Of a stretch of 64,000 nucleotides of DNA, positions 34,175 through 45,912 are shown piece by piece. Made by a program: the position numbers and the translations under genes. Under the pieces are notes generated by a model. It searched no databases, was not told the origin of the DNA, and saw nothing but the letters and a program-made list of their open reading frames with translations. Within the stretch, counting starts at the first letter, position 1. Every line of letters starts with the position of its first letter. This DNA comes from Cladochytrium replicatum (Eukaryota > Chytridiomycota > Chytridiomycetes > Cladochytriales > Cladochytriaceae): positions 496,001 to 560,000 of the forward strand of contig JAHLKD010000003.1 in the NCBI GenBank assembly GCA_025526935.1, given 5' to 3'.

Positions 34175-35404
34175 ATGGCACAGCTTCTCCCACCTGAGGT
34201 CTGGCTCAACATTCTGAAGTATCTTCGTCCGAAAGAGATCGCAAGATTTGCGCTCTGTTCGCGCTCATGCGAAGGTCTAACAAAGGAGCCGTACTTATGG
34301 ATATTAATGCTACACCGCCGCTTCACTGCGGAGCATATTTCTCAAGGCATTGACAATCTGGCTTTAACGAGCTCCCTTCCCGTCAGCCATGTTCTTAGTG
34401 AACAGGATGCGGATACCAGTGCGACTATTTTGGCAGAGAATGAATCCGCGCAGTGTGACCAACAAATTGGATTGTCGCTAAAACAACTGCAAGATCTGTA
34501 CCGAAAATTGGGTGAGTAGGAACACCTCAAAGCAGTACTCATATCTGTTAAGCTACCTTAAAGTTCCCTGCAACTGAAATGGCCATTACCTGGGGCGACG
34601 ATCAGCGCTATTGGAGGAGGGAATCTGACCCGTACAGTCAAAACGGGTCAGTTATGAGGGTTATATCAGTCTGGTGGTTCCATGTACGCTAAGAGTTTGA
34701 ACTGTGGCGATCATATTGTACTTACTCTGCCGATAGGTAAGCGGGAACATCTCTTTTGTTCCTCGTGGATATTATCAGCCTGTCTGGCATCTGAAAATTT
34801 CATCCTTTGATCCCGCAAATATCGGTCAGATTGCATTTTCCGCTAGAGTTGATGACAATGCCGCGAACGAGGAGCACCCTAATAGTTGTGCTGTTCAAGA
34901 ACTCGGTGCAATTGCTGCTTCGACCAATGAGCTTGGCTGGTTTGAATTGAGGCTGCCCGTGATCGATGTTGGAGCCTCCTGGAAATGTGCCGAATTTGTA
35001 AACGTTGCATTTGCGGTAAGCAGTGTCCGCTGCATATTAGTTTGTGTAACAAATATTTTTCACAGGCGGTTCAGCACACTTCTAACAAGCAAGGCCTTTT
35101 TCTTTCACACTTCGAGCTGCGACCTGTTGACGCACTTCCGATCGAAAACGAGGTTTCCCACTTTGTTTGCAACCCCTTGAGTGCGACGCCCCTGTCGATT
35201 TCTGCAGAAGTGCCTCCTGTGCCCACCACTGGAATTATTCGATATCCGCGACGGATTCTTCCGTGGCCGACGCTTCCAATAAACGACTTACGAAGCCGTA
35301 GCTCCATTTTAGCCCCTCAACTTAATATTTTGACTCTCCGATCCCCGGTCGTCTCCCCAATAACACCACCCAGCCAGCTAGGAGAACAACGTGAGAGAAA
35401 TTGA
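34175..35404 (+). CDS. F-box protein with C-terminal PP2 (phloem protein 2-like) domain
   Basis: Probable substrate adaptor of an SCF ubiquitin ligase. ATG 34175 starts an F-box at once (LPPEVWLNILKYLRPKEIAR ... CSRSCEGLTKEPYLW). Across an intron (donor after TTG G at about 34512, acceptor near 34551) comes EMAITWGDDQRYWRRESDPY, then VISVWWFHV joined by a second intron to SGNISFVPRG, YYQPVWHLKI and GWFELRLPVIDV. This matches the order of the PP2 domain of plant F-box/PP2 proteins, where it acts as a sugar-binding (lectin) module. A third intron (GTAAGC at about 35017) leads to a Pro/Ser-rich tail ending at 35404. The ligand is unknown; glycan binding is inferred from the plant family. Confidence 0.75.
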
Positions 35405-35524
35405 GGAGCATATAAATATGTTCACATTTTTGTGTTGTACGGTGCTTTTGCTATTTCACTGTTATATCCAACGAGTAAATACAATAAATCAAACACATGA
35501 TGTAAGTTTGGTGTCAAGATGATT

Positions 35525-36270
35525 TCAGACAACTGTTTTCTCTTCCAATGGTTCGGATGATTCTTTCAACACACTGATCGGCCCAACTGAGAGAAACGTG
35601 ACATATTCAGAACTTCGCATTTGGCACAAAATGTGAACGTTACCTGCACGAACCTCCACCGAATAAGATCCATCGGTTTTCTTGTATTTACGCAACCGGC
35701 CTTCAATCATAACGTGAGCTCTGAAGGACTGATAAGTGACTTCTCACTTCAATGTGTCAAAACTCACCCAGCCCTAATCTCAGGGCTCAAAGTCTGATCA
35801 GTGGCCACATCAAAGTATGATCTAGAGACCCTCTGTTCGTCAGTGTCTCGCTTCTGGTACACATCGGCAGAAACGAGGGTAATGCGCGTGGTAACCCTGT
35901 CGCTGTACTGACTCTGAAACGCTCGAGGCTCACGAAATACCCGGCCGCTTAAGAATACTTTGTTGACATCGTTGAACTCGATCGCTTGGGAATCTGTTCC
36001 TACAAGGTGTACTCCAAGTAAGAGCCACAACTGACTTCAGAGAGCATATAGGAACCTTGATCTGTCTGATCGGAAACATTTCGGGACACTGTGAAGGCCT
36101 GGAAACTCCGGTCAACGAGCACAACAAGCTAAAGGTGGTGGGCTACTTACTTTGGCGAGCTTTTGGGACGTGAATGGAAGTTCAAGGCTATACAAAGGCA
36201 AACCAACTCGAGTTTGCTGAATCAGGAGCAATCCTAGCTTGAGTGGACGAGCAGTTGCAGTTGCGAACAT
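35525..36270 (-). CDS. RIM1: Mitochondrial single-stranded DNA-binding protein
   Basis: Binds single-stranded mtDNA during replication. ATG 36270 opens a 40-residue first exon, rich in Arg and hydrophobic residues and lacking acid clusters (MFATATARPLKLGLLLIQQT), a good presequence. Splicing to AFTVSRNVSDQTDQ and TDSQAIEFNDVNKVFLSGRV leads into the OB fold (TTRITLVSADVYQKRD, SYFDVA, then HVMIEGRLRKYKKTDGSYSV across an intron whose acceptor is CAGAG). The family SSB pattern of a strand followed by G-rich turns and the VEGRLR-like strand is clear. The stop is TGA at 35525-35527. It is divergent from the Ariadne ligase gene, 329 bp between starts. Confidence 0.85.
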
Positions 36271-36599
36271 TTTGGAAAATGTCAAACACAACGACGATAT
36301 GGTGGCGCAGGGTCGAGTGGGTACAGCAGTTTCTTCTTGGATATACAAGAAGGTTGATAGTTAGAGCATTTTACAATGCGGGTGTAGCCAACACAGTGGT
36401 TAAATGTCTGACAAGCAAGAATTACAAATCCACCCAATTGTCCGACCTCCAAGGTTCACGTGACTCTTCCAGAAGCAGCTGTGTTGGAGCGGATTGCTGC
36501 GAGGTGAGGGTCAACGGAAGAACAATTGCAGAAGCTAATTGCCTGTCCCAAACAGATTTTTTAATAACATTCTTCACATTCAAGCCAGAATTCAGATCA

Positions 36600-38321
36600 A
36601 TGTCTGACTACGACGATGACGCGATGGACAGCCAAGGTGAAGAAGATATCGACGATGAGGAGATGCAAGATGACTACGAAGATGAAGAAGAAGACATCGA
36701 TACAGATGCAGACGGTGACGCCTACGGCTTTACAAAGGTTGTCCCTGATCGGGATATCAAGAAAGTTTACGAAATCGACTTCAAGGCGGTTTCTGTAGAA
36801 GAGATAATCCAGTTTCAGAACCAACAAATAACCCACGTGGCTGGAATTCTCGGTTGTCTCGAAGAGCACGCTGCGACGCTCTTGCGACACTTTCGGTGGA
36901 ACAAGGAGCGGCTAATCGAAAAGTACATGGAAACCCCGGAGGACGTGTGTGCTTCAGCAGGTGTTATTCTAGACGAGCATACTCGCCCAAAATGTGTCGT
37001 AGTACCCGGCTTCATGTGCGACATTTGTTGCAACGATGAGGTCGGGCTTGAAAGTCTGGCGTTGCAGTGCGGCCACAGATTTTGCAGAGATTGCTACTCG
37101 CACTATCTGAATCAGAAGATCGGCGAAGAGGGAGAGTCACGGCGTATCCAGTGCATGATGAACGGGTGTAAGGTGATCGTCGACGAGAACACTATTGGAC
37201 TGCTCGCGTCTCCACAGGTCAACCAAAAGTTTGTAGTCTTCTTTGACTGTACGCTCAACTAACCAGCCTCACTTAGATATCATCGGTTACTGGTTCGAAC
37301 ATATGTGGATGATAATGAGTTTTATCGGTGGTGTCCTGCTCCGGGTTGTGAATATGCTATCAACGCGCCCGGCATTCCACAGTCTGGTTTACGTGAGGTT
37401 GTTCCAACTGTAAAGTGCAAGTGCGGGACAACATTCTGTTTTGGGTGCGGACTGTCGTTTGACCATCAGCCGGCAATTTGCGAGATAACCAAGAAGTGGT
37501 TGCAAAAGAATGCGGACGACTCTGAGACTGCAAACTGGATTCACGCAAACACGAAGGAGTGCACAAAGTGCGGAAGTACGATCGAAAAGAATGGGGGCTG
37601 CAATCATATGACCTGTAAAAAGTGCGCATATGAGTAAGTTGCTGTGAGTGACTTCTTCTTTATCCATGATTGACAAAGTTACATAGATTTTGTTGGGTTT
37701 GCATGGGTCCTTGGCAAGAACATGGCACGTCGTGGTACAATTGTAATCGGTTCGACGAGAAAACATCCGTTGACGCCCGCGACACTCAAGCGAAGTCACG
37801 CCAAGCTCTGGAGAGGTATCTTCATGTACGTAGAATTGCGAGGATGTCTATATCGGAATGCTAAGCTAAATCTCGTTCGAAAGTATTACAATCGGTACGC
37901 AAATCACGAACAGTCGGCAAAGTTGGACAAGGAACTTTACGAGAAAACGGAAAAGAAGATGGACGAGATGCAGCAAAGCTCAGAGTTATCGTGGATCGAA
38001 GTGCAATTCCTGAGACAAGCGGTCGCGGTTCTCCTGCAATCTCGAGCCACGTTGAAGTGGACCTACGCCTTCGCATACTACCTCACGCGCAATAACCAAA
38101 CTGAGTTGTTTGAAGACAACCAGCGTGATCTGGAGATGGCGGTGGAGCACCTTAGCCACCTTTTGGAGAAGCCCATTGAGCCCGAGAAGATTGCTGAGCT
38201 TAAGCAGCAAGTGCTCGACCGGACACAATACGTATCGATGAGGCGGGAGGTTTTGTTGACTGATACGTGCAAGGGGCTGCAGGAAGGTCGCTGGATTTAT
38301 AATATTGAATTGAGGCGATGA
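36600..38321 (+). CDS. ARI1: RBR E3 ubiquitin ligase, Ariadne-1 type
   Basis: RING-between-RING ligase of 520 residues; exons 36600-37228, 37277-37633, 37687-37825 and 37884-38321 keep frame exactly. An acidic N-terminus ([18 protein letters not shown]) precedes a UBA-like segment, RING1 ([11 protein letters not shown] ... [16 protein letters not shown]), IBR ([12 protein letters not shown] ... [13 protein letters not shown]) and RING2 ([19 protein letters not shown], where the Cys of GGCNHM is the expected ubiquitin-accepting residue). The helical C-terminal Ariadne domain follows ([20 protein letters not shown] ... [12 protein letters not shown]). It works with E2 enzymes and neddylated cullins in known relatives. 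The frame is open upstream to 36243, but that part overlaps the SSB start, so ATG 36600 ([12 protein letters not shown]) is preferred. Confidence 0.95.
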
Positions 38322-38924
38322 ACTATTTTGAAACTGGATTCTGTATTTTAGTATTGCTGTCTTTAAAAGTTACGTTTTAAGGTAGAATCAAAGAACGCGC
38401 ACAAAATCAAAGGGATTAGTCTTGACCACCAAACAGGGGTAAGATTGACAGATGCTCCAAATCAGGGGGGGAGCCTAAAACCCAATGGTAAATAGACAGA
38501 CAGGCCTCATATAAAAATTTTGATGAGGGGTCTATGGAGGTAAATCTTCAGCATCAGACTCGATCATCCTAACCAAATAACCTGGAATTGCAAAATGAAG
38601 GAAATCAGCAACCAGGACCAGCACAACACTAGTCATTGTCAAACAGGGTTTCGCTGAGGTTCAGTTCTGTGCAGCTCCCCAACATCCAACCGTTCCATTG
38701 CAATTGATCTGGACTGTGAGTTTGGTAAATATGAAGCAGTTTAGACATATGCTTACCCTGACAATACTTCTACCCCCAAGCGGAGGAGTGTAGGAATCAA
38801 TATGCGGGATATTTTGCAAAATGACAAACTTTTTTGGATATAATAGTGAGCAACCCTTTGCTAAAGAATAAACCTCTGGTAACTTAACAACGACAATAGT
38901 GATGTTGTACATACATCAATATGA
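38322..38924. other. Gap between ARI1 and copia remnant 3
   Basis: AT-rich, with no gene recognised. Its right part may be decayed copia RT, but the similarity is too weak to place before about 38925. Confidence 0.4.
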
Positions 38925-39480
38925 TTTCTAGGGAGCTTTCCTCACCGGAACAATTTGTGGAACAAACATCTTAAAATGCCTCATGGGTCCAAGAAGTTTA
39001 ACGCATCACTCCAAGAAATTTTTGTACCCTTTGTAAACTAATCAAGAGCATGTATGGTTGGATCAAGCTGCCCGAGAATGGTATATCACTTTATGGGAAA
39101 ATACACAATTAAGGATTTTGTACGAAATTTGTCAGATGTCTGTCATTTTGGGTGAAAAATTCCTAGTAAACATGCTGTATTCATAATGTTAGTAGAATAT
39201 GAACTCAAGACCTCACAGGGGTGCTATAAAATATTAAAAAACTGGGAGTAGAAACGGAACAAGGTTAAATTCCTAACTAACCTTGATGTAAGGACGCACA
39301 CAATGATTGAGAAATCGGCATGAGTCTCTGGATCGACCCTACTTAACCATGTTAAAGCAATATACTCTGCTCCACTTACGCCAATTCACCATAGTAACTG
39401 ACAAATCCAAGTCTACTCAATAGATCATAGGCTCTGAACAGCAGCTCGTTTAAGGTCTATTACAGTCCATGGTCTAAAAA
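38925..39480 (+). mobile_element. Copia remnant 3, heavily decayed RT fragment
   Basis: Plus-strand frames echo the RT of remnant 1 in the same order: GAFLTGTI-like for GAYLNAIL, MPHGSKKF for LPHGFGR, LDQAAREWYITLWENTQ for LHQAAREWYKTLWKQY, FVRNLSDVCHFG for FVRNIADICHFW. Stops and frameshifts separate every block. Similarity is lost after about 39200-39480. Confidence 0.7.
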
Positions 39481-40113
39481 GGCAGTTTGGAACAAATAGA
39501 TAGCATTTACATCACACTGGCACTCACGAATATGTAACTATTGAGTGAGCAGTGATAGTCAAATGTCCAGCAAATGCAGAACATTCACTAAATAAGAGAG
39601 GAGTGAGTTCTATCAGTGCCAATATCGGCATAGAGATAGTATATTTTCCTGTTAGTCGATGCTACTGTTTGTCTGTATCTCCATGTATCAGGAAAGCAGA
39701 GTCCTTGGTAAAGCTCATACTGCCTGCGACTCATGGCAAATATTTGGCCATGCCATTTTCATTTATTTGAAATGGTGAACTTGCAGTAATATGGGGATGG
39801 TGGTGGAGCATCAAACTTTTTTCAACTGAATGTTTGTGTTCTTTTTTGAGCTTTATGCAAATTGTCACTCTTGAAATGTTGTGTTGGTTAAACTAGTGGC
39901 TGGGCACAGGATAAAAACAATAGTATTATAGATGGATTGGTTGAAGTGCAACCTATTGGACATCATTTCAGGGCCAGAGAAAATAAATTGTATTTAATGA
40001 GGAGAACATTCTTATACTGTTTGAACAAACAGTTTTAACAAATGGAAATTTGCAGACTTCATGAAAAGAGGCACATTTTTATGCAAAGCTGTCTCCAGAA
40101 GCTTTTTCAATTG
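39481..40113. other. AT-rich intergenic region downstream of the MAPKKK
   Basis: A 72-codon plus ORF (39552-39770) shows no family features. No RNA gene or repeat was recognised. Confidence 0.4.
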
Positions 40114-43100
40114 TTAGCTAGTTGGCTCAGGTGACGGAGCAGGAGACGGCGCAGGGGAGTTATCTTCACTTGCAGCATATTCAGTAGAATCATTAGAGAG
40201 TAAGAGATTTGACTGATCCTTTTGAGGCAGAGAATTTTCACCACGAATAGCAGTATTGTTCCCATTATCCAGTGTCTGGCCATCAGAGTCACTCTCGTCT
40301 TCACTTGATTCTACTCTTTCTGCACTGTGGCGTGCTATTGATTCCATCTTCCATTCAGGAAAGTTGAACGAAGCTTCATCAAAATTCAGAACAAATTGAT
40401 GCTTTGTTAATAGATCTGTTGCAGTTGGCCGTGAAGTAGGATCAATCTTGATACAGTCTCTTATGAATGATAGTAATATGTTTGAAAAACTGTTATCTGC
40501 ATCAGGAATAGGTGGACTGTTGTAGTTTCCAAGCCTGAAAAGAATTTGATTTTCATTTTGAATTGTAAAGCCTGTGTGATCTTTTTTGCTGGACAATAGC
40601 CAAGGTGTACATCCAGTACTCATTTCAAGTGCTACACAGCCCAGAGACCAAATATCTACTTTCGCTGAATAACCTGTCTTTGCAGATCGAACTACTTCAG
40701 GAGCCATCCAGGGAACAGAACCTTTAAGTGACATATTATTATGAACGGCATAGGGAACTGCTGACACTAAATCCAAAATCAGGGAAACTGTTAAATGGAG
40801 ATTTCAACCTTAGATACCTGTCTTTTTAGAGATACCAAAATCTGCAATTTTCACTTGCCCTTGAGAACTTACGAGCACTATAGACCTTAATTAGCTTGAT
40901 AAATAAGGTATTTATGACACATACAGTTTCCACTTTTGATATCTCTATGGATGATCATGTGTTTATGCAAGTATTCTAAACCCCGCAGGGATTGAACAGT
41001 TATTGATTGAACAGCTGGCTCAGTAAAAGCACCAGTTTTTTGGAGAAGGGATGCAATTGAGCCACCATCGACATACTCCAGAAAGAGAGAAATAGTGTTC
41101 TCTTGAACATCATAACCTTAAAAACAACATTACTCTTCCAAATGAAACATGGTAATCTTTACAATATTACCAAAATATTTGACAATATTTTCATTGTCCA
41201 AACAGCTGAGTAACTCAATTTCTTGCCTTAGTGCATCGACAACTCGCTTTTTGGTCAACTCTCGGGCACCAGGTAGCTTTGGCTGAACAAAATTGACCTG
41301 CCAATAGAGCTTTGTAAGGTTCCTTAATGTTTTCTCTATAAAATATACCTGTTTAACTGCCATAACTTCATTTGTGGTCTTGGATAATCCTATCCACACT
41401 GAAGCGAATGCACCTTCCCCAAGCTTTGCCCCTCTCACCCATGACAGTTTTATTTTTTCTTTCTCAGAAAATGCAACCGCATCATTTCCACCTCGAATAC
41501 TGTTATTTTCCTTGCTATTTTCATTGAGATTCTCTGAGAGTCGGGGGAAGGGGATAGGTTCTGAAACTAGCTCATGTTGATCTCTAATAGCCAACCCACG
41601 AGAAGATGAACCAGCATCAAGTACCACATCATCTCCAAAAAGCGCATCAGTGACTGCACTTGTGACATCATCTACAACTGTGGAAACAGAATCTTGCAGT
41701 GAGCTCAAAGTGCCAGAAGCAATTCTTTTTGTGTGGTCAATCAATGATATAGCATTCTTAATATCAGGCTCAATGATAACGTTACTCCCTCCCTGATTGA
41801 GAAATTTTGAGAGCATTTCTTGCCATTCATGCAATGATTTTGAGGAATCTCTTTCTGATTCTTTGCTTTGTAAAATCAGTTGGGAATTTGATGGCAAGTT
41901 ACTAGCTTCTGATTCTGGGAAGTAATAAGACAACTTTTCTCTGATATTATCAATATTAGGTCGTTCCGTCAAAAGTCTTGATTTTGAAAGGAACTTTGAC
42001 CTGGTTGTTCCTCTACGCAACTTCCCTGATTTTGAAATGATATGAGGATTACCATCAGGCACAGATACAACATGAGGATCACTATCTGGTTGAATCAAAA
42101 CCAGTGTTGGGACAATCTACACAGATGACATGAGCATAAATCAACAATGCTTTGTCTACTTACTGGACTATTGGAATTTAGAGCATCCCCCATGGACATC
42201 CTGTGTTCAAGCTTATAAGGTTCAATTTTCTCAGCTTCATCAGAATTACTCTGGGGTAATTGTGAAGTAGAATAGTGAAGCAAAGTTGGGGTGAAATGCT
42301 TCTGATCATAATTGTTCATTACAGAGCCATGAACTTCCACTTCATGATTAGTCTGATGTGCAAGTGAGCTGTGAAGCAGAGTTTGAGTATCTGACTGCTG
42401 GTTGTCTGACTGCTGATTGTTCTTGTCCTGTACTGCATTTAGCGTCATTGAAACATCGCCTGCTAGAACATTTGCTTGATGCTGGGGTTTGCTTGGCTGA
42501 ACGTCTGAAGGTGGAGCATTCAAAGCAGATTCGTGACCTAAACCGGTCAATGATGCGCTTGAAGTCTGACTGTGCGACCGAGCAGTGCGAAGTGACTCAA
42601 ATATGTCCCGGACACTCCGCACCGAGCGCAATCGACCAGATTTTTCTTCGTGCGTTGCCGTGTTGCCTTCACTCAGCGAAGCACGAGAAGCGGGTCGCGA
42701 TTCAGAACCTGTTGCCCTAAAGAAGCCCAAAGCGCTTTTTGGCCGAGTTTCTCCACGCCGACCGTCAAATGAGGTTCGCAAACGCGACAGCGTTCGTGAG
42801 AGCTGCTCAGACAGACTATTTCGCTTCCCAGCGCGTCCCGGATGATCGGAATGACTGTCTATAGACCCTTTTCTGAAGGGTGCCGGATCACCGTCCGTAT
42901 CAAAAGTAACCGTTTTTTGGCCCGTCCACTTTGAAGGTGAGGCATAGACCTGAATAGACATTGTCAATTACGTCAAGAAACTTGATGGTTCACTCACTGG
43001 AGATACTCTTCCAGAAATCGGCGACTCGAGGACTTCCTCCACCTGTGGCTCCACACTGTCGATCGATTGCTCAACTCGCTCACTCGAGCGAGACCAAGGT

Positions 43101-43258
43101 CTTGAACGGCTCTTCCTCCGCTCAATAGCGCTCGATATTCGCTCCGAGATGTGTGACGAAGTCGTCTTGAAGAAGCTAACCAACGAGTGCTCGGAATCGA
43201 GCGGATGCAGTTGGCTCTCCATCACCACACAATGAACAGGCGGTGGCGCGGAAAGCAT
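40114..43258 (-). CDS. MAP kinase kinase kinase, STE11/BCK1-like
   Basis: Serine/threonine kinase with a long regulatory N-terminus. ATG 43258 (MLSAPPPVHCVVMESQLHPL) opens about 600 residues of Ser/Arg-rich, disordered sequence over three exons, with a Gln-rich patch (NNQQSDNQQSDTQ). The kinase domain follows: glycine loop GAKLGEGAFASVWIG, VAIK-type lysine EVMAVKQV, HMIIHRDIKSGN, KIADFGISKK, and VPWMAPEVV with DIWSLGCVALEM; the APE and the WSLGC block are typical of the STE11 group. Introns interrupt the domain at about 41300-41350, 41120-41170, 40870-40930 and 40770-40820. The C-terminus is acidic and ends in a PAPSPAPSPEP run at 40114. A cell-wall or stress MAPK role is inferred only from family. 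Confidence 0.87.
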
Positions 43259-43310
43259 CTTCTGCGTTTATCTACTACAATATTCGTGGAACTTTATTGA
43301 AGTCTTCCAA

Positions 43311-44344
43311 TTACACAATTCGCTCTAAGTCTCTAGCGTAGTTCAGAGCTTGGCGAATAATCTTTCCGGCGGGTATCTCAACGGCTTTGGAGTCCTCTTC
43401 TGCAAAAACGACCTTCTGCCGGTCTAACGACCAGTTTCGCTGCAGGCCAGCATATAAGCCGAGTCTCGAGTTTAACATTTGCAATATTACCTCCTTTGCG
43501 AAGCTCAAAAGATCATCCTCGCTGGTGAAGTAGAGCAAAGTCACAGCGTCGCTGATAGGAAGGGAACTGTATGCCTTTTCGCTGCAACTAGCGATCTCGT
43601 GCCTGCAATGTCAACCCATAAATAATGTGACATACAGGCATCCGAACTTCTGAATTCAAACCTGATCGTCTTCATCAATATATCGATAAAGAAAACGTAC
43701 TCTTCTGCAGGAACGTTCGATCGATTTTTCCAGACCTTATTGTAAGATCCTTCCATCAATGACTGCTCGATTTCAACGGGATGCTTGATGTAAACTGAGT
43801 CCATCTGTGCAGCATCGATTTGTTCGAGTTCAGTATGAAACTCCGAAATGCGGTTTTGCGCCAAGAGACGGAGCAAATTGAGTCCCAGTACGCGAAGCAT
43901 CTGCTGAGATGGAGGCAGCCTGGTGAAGTTGGTTTGAAACGACCTAATTCTAGGATATTAGTTTTTACCTTCGATCCGCATAATAAGCTTTGAGCTGCAA
44001 GATATAGCGCTCAAAAGCTGGTATATTGTGATCCTTTGCGGCCCAGAGCGCTCCAAGTTCGAGAGAGTCCCCTGTATAGAACATTTAGGAAGTGAAGCCT
44101 GGCGATAATTCTACGACATACTTGCGATGACCGAACTTTCGATTGGGTGACCATGATCAACTGGTTGCAAGGCAGATTGCTTCACAAGGAGAAGCTATGC
44201 CAAAAGTGAGACGTGAATCCGTCCTCAAGGATTAAACACCCTTACTTTGATGCGTGCAAGTACAGATTCACATTTTCGGAGGTCGACTTTAGGTTTCGCC
44301 AGCTCTTTCTTAAGTCCATCGTTCAAATTCACCACTTCATCCAT
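43311..44344 (-). CDS. RPN12: 26S proteasome regulatory subunit Rpn12 (PSMD8)
   Basis: Lid subunit of the 26S proteasome. ATG 44344 ([20 protein letters not shown]) leads through short exons to [33 protein letters not shown], then [55 protein letters not shown] and, across an intron (AG|GTTTGA to CAG|GCACGAG), [15 protein letters not shown] and [15 protein letters not shown]. The C-terminus [17 protein letters not shown] ends at TAA 43311. The match to PSMD8 covers the whole length, including the PCI/winged-helix part. The upstream partner GRX3 starts only 32 bp away on the other strand. Confidence 0.93.
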
Positions 44345-44376
44345 CTGATTACGTATGGTGGCTTGGATATTTCGCA
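44345..44376. promoter_or_regulatory. 32-bp shared upstream region of RPN12 and GRX3
   Basis: Start codons are at 44344 (minus) and 44377 (plus). The gap is too short for two separate promoters, so transcripts must overlap or be nearly leaderless. Confidence 0.5.
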
Positions 44377-45809
44377 ATGACGGTGATTGAACTCACAGAA
44401 GACGAACAGATCAACCAAGTTTTCAAGAGTCCCGATGCTATCGGGGTTCTTAACTTCTGGGCATCCTGGGCTGAACCATGCAAGCACATGAACACCGTAT
44501 GCAATGCATATATTCACAGAGACACTTCATCCTTACTAACCTTGCGAAGGTTTTCAAAGAGTTGGCGAGCCAAAACCCGGGTCTGGTTTTCATATCGGTG
44601 CGAACGATATTTATCGTTTTGTGTGTTTGCTTAAGTCTTCTTAGCTGGAAGCTGAACGTGTGCCCGAGATATCAGAGAACTATGAGATTGAATCAGTCCC
44701 AACTTTTGTGTTTGTCAAGGTAGCTATGGTCATTGGCTGCTGAATATATGTTGAGCGGCAGTTGCTTTTGGGAAAAAGGGAGCTTCTGTGCTAGATCGGG
44801 TGGATGGTGCGAACGCTCCGCAGCTTACTTCGTTGGTGTCGAAGTACGCCAAATCGGTCGTTCCACTTGCAGTCCCTGCGAACCCGAAATCAGTCGAACA
44901 TGACGTACCATCAGACCTGAATACGAAGCTGCGTAATCTTATCAATCGCTCAAGAGTTGTGTTGTTCATGAAGGGTACACCGGAGGCACCTCGATGTGGA
45001 TTCTCAAGGAAGACAGTGGAGCTTCTGGACTCCCTCAAGGTTCCCTACAGCACGTTCGACATTTTGAGTGACGAAGACGTTCGTCAAGGTTGGTCTATTG
45101 TTGAATTTCTTGAACTCGCCTCATATATGTTTGTTCGTAGGACTCAAAGATTTCAGCAAGTGGCCAACATACCCTCAGAGTAAATTGCGTCGGATTAATT
45201 GCGATACATTTTTAAACTTATTTTTGTAGTTTACATTTCTGGAGAGTTGCTCGGAGGACTTGATATCTTAAAGGAGATGATTGACAATGGCGAATTCCAA
45301 ACCTTAATCAAAGACGCAGAACCAATGTCCCAGGAAGCGCGCTTAAAGCAGCTGATAAATAGGGCTTCTGTAATGATATTTATGAAGGGCAACCCTACTA
45401 CACCTCGATGTGGATTTTCACGCCAAGTTAGCTTATGCCATCACCATCTCAGCGCTGTACTTACATAATGGAAAATAGCTTGTTGAACTTCTGCAGGAGC
45501 AGAACGTTGAGTTCGACTATTTCGACATTCTGGAGGATGAAGATGTCCGGCAAGGACTGAAGGTAAAATATAGAAACAAATTTTGTTTGCTGTTATGAAC
45601 ATACGTATCAATGAACTTCACACTTTCAATTCGAACAGGTATACTCTAACTGGCCAACGTATCCCCAAGGTAGCAAAGTACATAGAGGGGTAAACTTTTA
45701 TCATTAACGTTGGTGAACAGTTTACGTAAAGGGCGAGCTTATTGGCGGGCTGGATATTGTTAAGGAGCTCATCATATCAGGAGAGTTCGCATCCCAGTTG
45801 GCAGTGTAA
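44377..45809 (+). CDS. GRX3: Monothiol glutaredoxin Grx3/PICOT, thioredoxin plus two glutaredoxin domains
   Basis: Cytosolic-nuclear iron-sulfur chaperone and iron sensor. An N-terminal thioredoxin-like domain ([56 protein letters not shown]) is followed by two monothiol glutaredoxin domains, each with the CGFS active site: [20 protein letters not shown] then [17 protein letters not shown], and [20 protein letters not shown] then [17 protein letters not shown]. The stop is TAA at 45807-45809. Introns are short; the one at about 44716-44760 could not be closed in frame (VFVK to AFGKKGAS) without a one-base change. Two glutaredoxin domains is the animal arrangement; yeasts have one. AATAAA overlaps the region just past the stop. 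Confidence 0.93.
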
Positions 45810-45912
45810 TAATAAAAACTACTCAGTTTTGTTCACCGCTATTTATTGGACCAAACCGCGATTAATACGTGTGCTCCCATCAATGGTACAATCAATCCCA
45901 TCTCTGATCGTC

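Noticed and set aside
36243-36599. 119-codon in-frame extension upstream of the Ariadne ATG
   Set aside because: It overlaps the start of the mitochondrial SSB gene on the other strand and has no family similarity; [11 protein letters not shown] at 36600 is the usual acidic start.
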